From Candidatus Stoquefichus massiliensis AP9 (lineage in GTDB: Bacteria > Bacillota_I > Bacilli_A > Erysipelotrichales > Coprobacillaceae): a DNA stretch of 56,240 nucleotides. Under the pieces are notes generated by a model. The model saw only the letters and a program-made list of their open reading frames with translations. It did not search any database and was not told the origin of the DNA. Made by a program: the position numbers and the translations under genes. The DNA lies in assembly GCF_000455285.1 (NCBI RefSeq), contig NZ_HG005290.1:225814-282053 (forward strand), read 5' to 3'. Below are positions 9,916 to 16,891 of this stretch, one piece after another (positions within the stretch are counted from its first letter, which is position 1; every line of letters begins with the position of its first letter).

Positions 9916-10070
9916 AAAAACACATAGACAAAAAAAGATTCTTACTCAGTTATGGGTAATCATAAAATTAGAGGATTTAAAATTATTGAATTTATCAATA
10001 ACATTTAAATCCTCTTTTTCATTTACATCCCAAAGTAAGAAAGAACCAAAAAAAGGTTTATGTGTTTTTT
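9916..10070. repeat. Nested palindromic element after groEL
   Basis: About 155 bases fold as a set of nested arms. The outer pair is AAAAACACATA (9916-9926) with TATGTGTTTTT (10060-10070); the middle pair is CTTACT (9941-9946) with AGTAAG (10034-10039). TGGG (9952-9955) pairs with CCCA (10029-10032), and GAGGATTTAAA (9971-9981) with TTTAAATCCTC (10004-10014). An inner TTATTGA/TCAATAA extends the last stem. It lies between convergent groEL and malic enzyme genes, so termination is the simplest role; a MITE-like repeat is an alternative. Confidence 0.6.
9971..10019 (+). terminator. Intrinsic terminator of groESL
   Basis: An 11-bp stem GAGGATTTAAA/TTTAAATCCTC, extended inside by TTATTGA/TCAATAA, is followed by TTTTT. 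It is the core of the nested palindrome 9916-10070. Confidence 0.8.
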
Positions 10071-10076
10071 GTTTGT

Positions 10077-11255
10077 TTAAAGTCTTGCAATATCTGTTTC
10101 CTGAGCTTTTTTAGCAACTGCTTCTGCAACCACTTTTGCAACACGTGGATCAAGAGCCTGAGGAATAACATATGTTGGTGATAATTCTTCATCACTGACC
10201 AATGATGCTAACCCATACGCCGCCGCCAATTTCATTTCTTCTGTTATTTTACGTGCTCTCACATCTAAAGCTCCTCTAAATAAACCAGGAAAGGCTAAAA
10301 CATTATTAATCTGATTAGGAAAATCAGAACGTCCAGTTCCCATGACTGCAACACCTGCTGTAATAGCATCTTCGTATTTGATTTCAGGTTCTGGATTTGC
10401 CATTGCAAAGACAATTGGCTTTTCTTTCATATGACTTACCATTTTTGAAGTTAAAACACCAGGTGCAGAAACACCAATGAAAACATCTGCTTCTTTTAAA
10501 GCTTCATCCATTGTTATTCTTTTAGCTTGAGAATTTGTGATCTCTGTTAATTCCTGAGTCAGAAAATCATATTGATGATAATCTTCTTTTGTCACAATTC
10601 CATGAATATTGAATCCATAAATTTCTTTGACACCTAAAGCATGTATCATTTTGATAATTGAACTACCTGCTGCACCTGTTCCACTGACAACAACAGTAAT
10701 ATCTTCAACTTTTTTATGAACAACCTTTAAAGCATTCAGCAACCCTGCTGTGACAACAATTGCCGTTCCATGCTGATCATCATGAAATACAGGTATATCC
10801 AATTCATTAATTAATGTTCTCTCTATTTCTACACAACGTGGTGCACTAATATCCTCTAAATTAATACCACCAAATGTTGGAGCTATAGCTTTCACAATTT
10901 GAATGATTTCCTGTGGATCCTTTGTATCTAAACAAATAGGAACAGCATCAATATCACCAAATTTTTTAAATAAAATAGCCTTTCCTTCCATCACTGGCAT
11001 AGCTGCCTCCGGACCAATATCTCCAAGTCCTAAAACAGCTGTCCCATCACTGACAACTGCAACACTATTTTGTTTCCATGTATATTGATAGACATTATCT
11101 TTGTTTTTTGCAATCTCCCGACATGGCTGAGCAACACCTGGTGTGTACGCAAGAGATAAATCATGACTTTCATTCAAAGGAACCTTCATTTGAATTCCTA
11201 ATTTTCCTTTAACCTCTTTATGTAATTGTAATGCTTCCTGATAAATATCAGACAT
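10077..11255 (-). CDS. NAD(P)-dependent malic enzyme
   Basis: A short bacterial malic enzyme of about 392 residues that decarboxylates malate to pyruvate with NAD(P)+ reduction. Seen are [12 protein letters not shown] (catalytic Tyr region), [27 protein letters not shown] with the catalytic Lys, the metal-binding [10 protein letters not shown] and FHDDQHGTA, and a nucleotide-binding [12 protein letters not shown]. The Met at 11255 is preferred over one three codons upstream because AAGGGG is then nine bases away rather than touching the start. It has no fused phosphotransacetylase domain. The cofactor choice is not decidable from sequence alone. Confidence 0.93.
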   Translation of the reverse strand: MSDIYQEALQLHKEVKGKLGIQMKVPLNESHDLSLAYTPGVAQPCREIAKNKDNVYQYTWKQNSVAVVSDGTAVLGLGDIGPEAAMPVMEGKAILFKKFGDIDAVPICLDTKDPQEIIQIVKAIAPTFGGINLEDISAPRCVEIERTLINELDIPVFHDDQHGTAIVVTAGLLNALKVVHKKVEDITVVVSGTGAAGSSIIKMIHALGVKEIYGFNIHGIVTKEDYHQYDFLTQELTEITNSQAKRITMDEALKEADVFIGVSAPGVLTSKMVSHMKEKPIVFAMANPEPEIKYEDAITAGVAVMGTGRSDFPNQINNVLAFPGLFRGALDVRARKITEEMKLAAAYGLASLVSDEELSPTYVIPQALDPRVAKVVAEAVAKKAQETDIARL

Positions 11256-11305
11256 CTCCCTCATCCCCTTTTCAACTTGTTTATTATGCCATAAAACAAA
11301 GCAAA

Positions 11306-11333
11306 TGAAAAGCCCAAATCATTTGATTTGAGC
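11306..11333 (-). terminator. Terminator of the manA operon
   Basis: GCTCAAATCA/TGATTTGGGC (one G-T pair) on the minus strand, followed by TTTTCATTT. Confidence 0.8.
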
Positions 11334-11335
11334 AA

Positions 11336-12412
11336 TTATTCTTGAACATCCAATTTAAGAGTCTGTTCATTTAAAAACAATCCTTGGGATAAAGACAATT
11401 GACATTTTTGATTTTCACTCATTCCAATTGTTTCTCCATCTCTTAATACTGCATCTTGTTCGATGATATAACAAACAATATTAAATAGGAACTCGTGAAG
11501 TTGTGCCAAAGGAACATTTGAAGTTAAGGTCTCAATTTCATAATGTCCAAAAGTTTTTAATCCTAGGGTATACATATGATTTCCATCTTCATTTGTCACA
11601 ATACCTAAATACACCCACAAAAAGATTGGTAAACTAGCATCCTTTGCATAATCTTGCATAATATCAGTATAAATATGTTTTGGCCAGACAATCTCATCAC
11701 CATAAACAGCAATTGCCTGATCAAAATGTAAACAAGCATCTATGCATTGACTTTGTATTAACATAGCTTCTTTTGTTGATATATCATGAGCTATCATTGA
11801 AACAATAATATGTGCCTGATGTTTCTTGACATGACTAACAGCATCTTCCCACATATAACATCCCTGTGCATAGTATTCTGCTTCACCTTCTGGAACAGGT
11901 CCATCCATTAAAGAAAAAGCAATTATTGATTCGCCAATATTTCCAACCAAAATACTATCATCGTTATTTTCTGAAAGATCTAACTCAATATTCCAATGAT
12001 GTTTTAAATAATTAAGTATTTTATGAAAATCTATATTTGCGTTTTCTAATAATACAAAGTTCACGAAAGTACTTCGAGATTCAGGAGGAACCTGACTATT
12101 GGCCTGATCCATCCAATATGCTCTTATGTTTTCTACCATTTGAATACATTTTTCTTTAGCATTAAGAGGATCATAAAGTTCATATTCACTAAAGATATGT
12201 CCACAATGTCCTAACTCATCTTCATGATATCCCCCACAAACAGCAACTTTCCATTTTCCAAACATATTTTCTTTAAATTTAAATATATAATAATGTAAAT
12301 CATGCAGATCAAATTCCTCAGTCAGTTCTATTTGATAGGGATTCTTCCCTAATTCATTTTCATGACTTAACCACTCAATCATACATAATTCAGCATTCTC
12401 TCTTTGTTCCAT
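11336..12412 (-). CDS. DUF4261-domain protein, function unknown
   Basis: A 358-residue soluble protein without signal or membrane segments. The C-terminal two thirds match what I recall of DUF4261: a start near FVNFVLLENANID, then SLMDGPVPEGEAEYYAQGCYMWEDAV, HQAHIIVSM, VYGDEIVWPKHIYTD, LPIFLWVYLGI and YTLGLKTFGHYEIE. The first 110 residues form a separate acidic domain. AAAGGAGAAACG precedes the ATG. It is the last gene of the gph-DUF523-manA unit and is followed by a strong terminator. No function is assigned. Confidence 0.75.
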   Translation of the reverse strand: MEQRENAELCMIEWLSHENELGKNPYQIELTEEFDLHDLHYYIFKFKENMFGKWKVAVCGGYHEDELGHCGHIFSEYELYDPLNAKEKCIQMVENIRAYWMDQANSQVPPESRSTFVNFVLLENANIDFHKILNYLKHHWNIELDLSENNDDSILVGNIGESIIAFSLMDGPVPEGEAEYYAQGCYMWEDAVSHVKKHQAHIIVSMIAHDISTKEAMLIQSQCIDACLHFDQAIAVYGDEIVWPKHIYTDIMQDYAKDASLPIFLWVYLGIVTNEDGNHMYTLGLKTFGHYEIETLTSNVPLAQLHEFLFNIVCYIIEQDAVLRDGETIGMSENQKCQLSLSQGLFLNEQTLKLDVQE

Positions 12413-12423
12413 CGTTTCTCCTT

Positions 12424-13359
12424 TTATAATGTAGTTATCATTATAGTCATAACACCATCATAAGTCACTTCTTTTTGATCACTGCAAATAATAAAATGAT
12501 CTCCCTTTTTCACTGCTTGTCCTTCTATTGTTCCTTCTCCTTCTAAAACACTGACCATTTGGAAAGGTTTATCATTAACAACAATATTTTCTCCATCCAT
12601 TCTATAACAGTCAACAGTAAAAAATTCACCTTCAACATAACGCGTCTTTGAACCATGATCTAAATGTGTATTTGTAAACAATTTATTAGAATCATTATTT
12701 GATGGTACTGTTGTCACATCAATTGATTGCTGAACATGTAATTGTCTTTCATTGCCATCTTTATCTTTACGATGATAGTCATAAACACGATAAGTAATAT
12801 CTGATGACTGCTGCGCTTCATAAATTAATGAACCGCTACATATAGCATGCAATGTTCCTGAAGGGATGTAGAAAAAATCACCTTTATTAATTTCAAATGA
12901 ATTTAATAAATGATCATAATCATCATTTTCAATTGCTTTTACAAATTCATCTTTTGTTTTTGCATGATGCCCCATAACCATCTTTGTTCCTTCATCTGCC
13001 TGTAACACATACCAGCATTCTGTCTTTCCTAAAGAATTTTCATATTTTGCGGCATATTCATCATTAGGATGAACCTGTACAGATAAATCATTTTTTGCAT
13101 CAATAATTTTTGCAAGCAATGGAAATTGTTCTCCTTCTACATTGCCAAATAATTCTCTATGGTTTTGCCAAAGCCAAGAAACGCTTTTTCCTTGAAACTC
13201 ACCATCTGCAATAATACAATCTCCATTTTTGTGGCCCGAAATAGCCCAACATTCTCCTGTTTGATCACTTGGGATGTCATAACCATAAATATCTCTTAAT
13301 TTATGTCCTCCCCAAATCATTTCTTTAAATACTGGTTGAATCTTTAAAATATGTCCCAT
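12424..13359 (-). CDS. manA: Mannose-6-phosphate isomerase, class I
   Basis: A 311-residue type I phosphomannose isomerase of the short Firmicutes form (about 315 residues), which interconverts fructose-6-P and mannose-6-P using zinc. It shows PVFKEMIWGGHKLRDIYG, the zinc-binding SVQVHPNDEYA, GKTECWYVL, PSGTLHAIC (zinc His) and QQSSDITYRVYDY. The Met at 13359 is favoured over one three codons upstream, which would abut the GGAAAGG ribosome site. It overlaps the DUF523 gene by about 35 bases, which indicates translational coupling. Confidence 0.93.
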   Translation of the reverse strand: MGHILKIQPVFKEMIWGGHKLRDIYGYDIPSDQTGECWAISGHKNGDCIIADGEFQGKSVSWLWQNHRELFGNVEGEQFPLLAKIIDAKNDLSVQVHPNDEYAAKYENSLGKTECWYVLQADEGTKMVMGHHAKTKDEFVKAIENDDYDHLLNSFEINKGDFFYIPSGTLHAICSGSLIYEAQQSSDITYRVYDYHRKDKDGNERQLHVQQSIDVTTVPSNNDSNKLFTNTHLDHGSKTRYVEGEFFTVDCYRMDGENIVVNDKPFQMVSVLEGEGTIEGQAVKKGDHFIICSDQKEVTYDGVMTIMITTL

Positions 13360-13816
13360 ACTCTTCATCCTTTCCTATATATTTTAATAATTCTTCTATT
13401 TGATTCTCGTGAAATAACTTTATATCGTGTTCCTGACACATTTTTGCAAAAACACCTTGTCCATCTACCAAAGTGTGACTAAATGTACCATCATAGATAC
13501 CATCACAGCCACAACTTGGACTTCTAAATTTTAAAATAGCAACCTTGACATCATTGTCAAGAAACACTTTCAATGCTTTTTTAGCTCCACTGATATATTC
13601 TTGAGTCACATTTTGACCCTGATTTGTTTGAATGAACAACGGATCTGTGTTTTGTATCTCTGCTGGATCTCGAGGAATTGGTAATCCTCCCAATACTTCT
13701 GGACAAACAGCAATCATTTTCCCTTGCTGATATAATGTCATCAATTCTTCTATCAAATGATGATGACCACTATAAGTACAATTTTCACCCAACAGACATT
13801 TACTCACACCTATCAT
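13325..13816 (-). CDS. DUF523 (YbbK-type) protein
   Basis: A 163-residue protein with the DUF523 start IGVSKCLLGENCTYSG, then AVCPEVLGGLPIPRDPAEI and LKFRSPSCGCDGIYDG. The conserved Cys residues (positions 7, 13 and the SCGC pair) suggest a metal or redox site; the family has no established biochemical function. The start overlaps the end of the HAD phosphatase gene by 17 bases and the 3' end overlaps manA. Confidence 0.87.
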   Translation of the reverse strand: MIGVSKCLLGENCTYSGHHHLIEELMTLYQQGKMIAVCPEVLGGLPIPRDPAEIQNTDPLFIQTNQGQNVTQEYISGAKKALKVFLDNDVKVAILKFRSPSCGCDGIYDGTFSHTLVDGQGVFAKMCQEHDIKLFHENQIEELLKYIGKDEEYGTYFKDSTSI

Positions 13817-14456
13817 TTAAGATTAACTCCTTTAATTCATCAGCATTTTCAACAATATAAGTTGCCCCAGCCGTCTCTAACTCATGACGACCTCTAAATC
13901 CCCATGTTACACCAATGGTCTCCATATTCGCATTATAACCTGTATCAATATCTACTTGACTATCACCAATAAAATAACATTCCTGATGTGATACTTTAAG
14001 ATTCATCAGCGCTATACAAGTTGATTCAGGATGGGGTTTCAATGGATAAATTGTCTGTTGACCAATAATAGATTGAAAACATCCTGGAAAACAATGTTCT
14101 ACAATACGCACTGCTAAATAATGTGGCTTATTTGTTACAACACCTAATTGAACTCCAGATTGACGAAGTAATTGAATCAGTTCATAGATGCCTGGATATG
14201 GCTCAGTCTGATCTAAACACTGTTCTTCATACACTTTATGAAATTCCTCTAAGCATTCATCTAGCATATCAATATGATCCTGTCCCAATGCTCTTTCCAT
14301 AAGTTTCTTTACACCATTTCCTACAAATTGATTATACTCAGATAATTCATATGTAGGGAGATGATGAATCTGTAGTACTTTGTTTACTGAAATAGCTAAA
14401 TCTGCCAACGAATTAACCAAAGTTCCATCCAAATCAAAAAGACATCCTTTTTTCAT
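13800..14456 (-). CDS. HAD-superfamily phosphatase (phosphoglycolate phosphatase-like)
   Basis: A 218-residue HAD hydrolase with the four motifs: FDLDGTLVNS (nucleophile Asp8), VTNKPHY, a Lys in LKPHPES, and FIGDSQVDIDTG. The cap is the C1 alpha-helical type between motifs 1 and 2. This pattern fits Gph/PpaX-like enzymes acting on phosphoglycolate or similar small phosphates, or on pyrophosphate; specificity is not readable from sequence. It is the first gene of its operon, read from an extended -10 TGTTATAAT (TATAAT at 14478-14483) with AGGAGG before the ATG. Confidence 0.87.
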   Translation of the reverse strand: MKKGCLFDLDGTLVNSLADLAISVNKVLQIHHLPTYELSEYNQFVGNGVKKLMERALGQDHIDMLDECLEEFHKVYEEQCLDQTEPYPGIYELIQLLRQSGVQLGVVTNKPHYLAVRIVEHCFPGCFQSIIGQQTIYPLKPHPESTCIALMNLKVSHQECYFIGDSQVDIDTGYNANMETIGVTWGFRGRHELETAGATYIVENADELKELILNDRCE

Positions 14457-14477
14457 ACATTCCTCCTACTATGTATC

Positions 14478-14517
14478 ATTATAACAGTATTGAAAAAATA
14501 ATGAAAGATGTTATAAT
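14478..14517. promoter_or_regulatory. Back-to-back promoters of the HAD/manA operon and the small membrane gene
   Basis: Minus strand: extended -10 TGTTATAAT with the hexamer at 14478-14483. Plus strand: -35 TTGAAA (14490-14495), 16 bases, -10 TATAAT (14512-14517). The two promoters face away from each other and nearly touch. Confidence 0.75.
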
Positions 14518-14545
14518 GAAATATGTGTAAAATGAGGTGAAGGAT

Positions 14546-14752
14546 ATGAACAAATTAAAAACAACAAAATATATGAACATATTTACCAATATTGGATATG
14601 TCCTTGGTTTTGGACTTATTATTTGGTATATTATTTCTAGAAACAATGCATTACTTCCTGTAATAGGAGTCATTATTATTTTTCTTGGTCGTGCAATTGG
14701 TTACGGATTAGACAGAGTAGTTGAATTAAAAGATGAAAAGAAGAACTCATAA
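14546..14752 (+). CDS. Small two-helix membrane protein
   Basis: A 68-residue protein starting MNKLKTTKYMNIF with AGGTGAAGG ahead of the ATG. Two hydrophobic segments are visible: about residues 13-28 (IGYVLGFGLIIWYII) and 34-50 (LLPVIGVIIIFLGRAIG). A charged C-terminus, DRVVELKDEKKNS, follows. I recognise no family. It has its own consensus promoter and shares a bidirectional terminator with the carboxypeptidase gene, so it is transcribed alone. Confidence 0.7.
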   Translation: MNKLKTTKYMNIFTNIGYVLGFGLIIWYIISRNNALLPVIGVIIIFLGRAIGYGLDRVVELKDEKKNS

Positions 14753-14768
14753 TTAAGTTCTTCTTTTT
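14735..14768. terminator. Bidirectional terminator
   Basis: AAAAGAAGAAC (14736-14746) pairs with GTTCTTCTTTT (14757-14767) with T-rich flanks on both strands. The stop codons of both convergent genes lie in the loop. Confidence 0.85.
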
Positions 14769-15964
14769 CTTTTGAATCTTGTTATGATAATTCCAACAAT
14801 GATTAATGGAAATCCAAATAATATCAAATAATAAAGTAATACTTCAATGATTGAACTCTCTATTGTTTTTGTAGCTTCTAAAGAATATTTATACAATACT
14901 TGATTTTCATAATAGAAAGTTATCGTTCCTAATGAATCTCCTTTTTGAATAGGTGATTCAATAAATGTTGGAGAATCAATAGTTATATCAATATCAGATT
15001 TTGTTATATTTTTATCACACAGTATAGTTATATCTTGAGGAGCATTGAGTTTATATTGAATTTTCAATGATTTTGTTATCCAATAACTTTCTATCTCCTC
15101 ATCTTTTTTGTAAAACACAATTTGATGAAAATGATCATTCATATATTGACATACTGTGACTGCATCCTGTACATGATTTTGTGTATATTGTCCTTTTGCA
15201 TATGCTGTAACAAGAATGAACTGGTGATGATCTATTGTCATCGTACTTGCAAATGTCAGTTGTGCTTCGTCTGTAAATCCACTCTTCCCACCATCGATTT
15301 TTTGAATATCTATATTTTTATAATCTTTCCCTCTTTGTAACGATGAAGTCCATTGATGATTACCTTTTGAACTCGTATGTTTTCTAGTTTCAAATACTTT
15401 AACAAATTCAGAGTTTGATAAAGCTGAATTTAAAAGAATGGCCATTTCATGAACGGTCGTATAATGATGATCATCATGTAATCCTGTTACATTCATAAAA
15501 TGTGTATTTTTAAGATTTAAATCAGTTACTCTTTGATTCATTGCATCAACCAGGTTTGAAAGTGATCCATATGTTACTCTTGCAAGTGCATTGCATGCAT
15601 CAGCCCCTGATGGCAACAACGCTCCATAAATTAAATCTTCATAAGTGACCCTTTCTCCCACATAAAAGCCTGCAACTGTTGCATGTGATTCTGCTAGACC
15701 TTTTAAATCCGATGCTTGAATTGTCACTGTTTCTGAAAGATCATCAATCTTTTCAAGAGCTAATGAAACAGTGACAATTTTAGTCATACTTGCTGGAAAA
15801 ATTTTCTCATCACTTTTTTTCTCATAATAAACAAGCGATGTTTCACGATCATACAAATAAGCATATTTTGAGTGTAATTGAATCTGAATAGATTGAGCAG
15901 ATACACTTTGCATTTGAAACATACAAATAACAGTTATTAATAAACAACTAATTATTTTCTTCAT
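14753..15964 (-). CDS. D-alanyl-D-alanine carboxypeptidase (PBP5/DacF class)
   Basis: A 403-residue penicillin-binding serine peptidase that trims the terminal D-Ala of peptidoglycan peptides. It has an N-terminal signal peptide (about 1-23), catalytic SMTK at 59-62 and KSG at 227-229 (KTG variant). A C-terminal transmembrane helix (about 373-396) ends in a basic tail. At the SxN position the sequence is S119-G120-A121, lacking the usual Asn. The chain ends with a beta-rich domain (about 275-365) as in DacF/PBP5. It follows the EamA gene with a 17-base overlap. Confidence 0.9.
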   Translation of the reverse strand: MKKIISCLLITVICMFQMQSVSAQSIQIQLHSKYAYLYDRETSLVYYEKKSDEKIFPASMTKIVTVSLALEKIDDLSETVTIQASDLKGLAESHATVAGFYVGERVTYEDLIYGALLPSGADACNALARVTYGSLSNLVDAMNQRVTDLNLKNTHFMNVTGLHDDHHYTTVHEMAILLNSALSNSEFVKVFETRKHTSSKGNHQWTSSLQRGKDYKNIDIQKIDGGKSGFTDEAQLTFASTMTIDHHQFILVTAYAKGQYTQNHVQDAVTVCQYMNDHFHQIVFYKKDEEIESYWITKSLKIQYKLNAPQDITILCDKNITKSDIDITIDSPTFIESPIQKGDSLGTITFYYENQVLYKYSLEATKTIESSIIEVLLYYLILFGFPLIIVGIIITRFKRKRRT

Positions 15965-16844
15965 CTAAAATAACTCCTCTCTTTAAAAAAGAAAGTTTTG
16001 TCTCAGAAATAATAATTGCAATAAAAATCAAAACAAATCCCAGCACAACTTTCAATGTTAAAACTTCTCCATAAAACAAAACAGAAAAAGCCACTCCAAA
16101 AACAGATTCTAAAGAAAGTATCAATGAAGCATTGCATTCACTTGTGTATTTTTGACCAATTGTTTGACAAACCATTGTTACTGCTGTTGCAAAGAATGCT
16201 AAATAGAAAATTTGTAAAAAGATAGATGAATCTATTTGAGTGACTAAGGTTATATCTTCACCGATGAAAGCAAAGATTCCTGCAACAATAGCTCCTCCAA
16301 CAAATTGATAAGCAGTAAATGCTCCACCATCAACACCCTCTGAAAACTTTTTAATCATAAGGATATGAATAGCATAAAGAAATCCACCACATAAAGTTAA
16401 GAAATCTCCAATATTTACTGTCAAATTTCCGTCTATGGAAACACATCCAATACCCAGCACACAAATAAAAGCAGCAATAAAATTATAAACATCAGGTCTT
16501 TTATGATAAAATAACCATACTAAAAAAGGAACAATAGCACAATAGACAGCTGTTAGAAAAGCATTCTTTCCAGGTGTTGTAAAATTCAATCCCCATGTTT
16601 GAACATAATAAGCTCCAAACAAACAACATCCTGTTAATAACCCTCCTATTATTTTTTGTTTAGGAAATGTTTTTATTTTTTTTAAAAATAAAATACTTAA
16701 GAAAATAGCAGCTAAAGTAAATCTGACAAGCAATAAAACCGCTGGTGTCAAGAAATCTACTGCACTTTTCATAACAATAAAAGAACTTCCCCAGATCATT
16801 GCTGCAGTTAATAACAGCAAGCCACCTTTCATTTTTTGACTCAT
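15948..16844 (-). CDS. EamA/DMT-superfamily transporter
   Basis: A 298-residue protein with ten predicted transmembrane helices in two EamA halves. The first begins LLLTAAMIWGSSFIVMKSAVD, and the second starts near FLTLCGGFLYAIHILMIKKF. The family exports amino acids, nucleosides or other metabolites; the substrate is unknown. The Met at 16844 is chosen because GGAAAGGAAG lies six bases upstream; an upstream ATG at 16883 would overlap the ileS terminator. It overlaps the downstream carboxypeptidase gene by 17 bases. Confidence 0.88.
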   Translation of the reverse strand: MSQKMKGGLLLLTAAMIWGSSFIVMKSAVDFLTPAVLLLVRFTLAAIFLSILFLKKIKTFPKQKIIGGLLTGCCLFGAYYVQTWGLNFTTPGKNAFLTAVYCAIVPFLVWLFYHKRPDVYNFIAAFICVLGIGCVSIDGNLTVNIGDFLTLCGGFLYAIHILMIKKFSEGVDGGAFTAYQFVGGAIVAGIFAFIGEDITLVTQIDSSIFLQIFYLAFFATAVTMVCQTIGQKYTSECNASLILSLESVFGVAFSVLFYGEVLTLKVVLGFVLIFIAIIISETKLSFLKRGVILDEENN

Positions 16845-16855
16845 ACGCTTCCTTT

Positions 16856-16883
16856 CCAAAAAGAAATGGTACAAATGTACCAT
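16856..16883 (-). terminator. Terminator of ileS
   Basis: On the minus strand AAATGGTACA pairs with TGTACCATTT, followed by CTTTTT. Confidence 0.85.
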
Positions 16884-16891
16884 TTTCTCTT

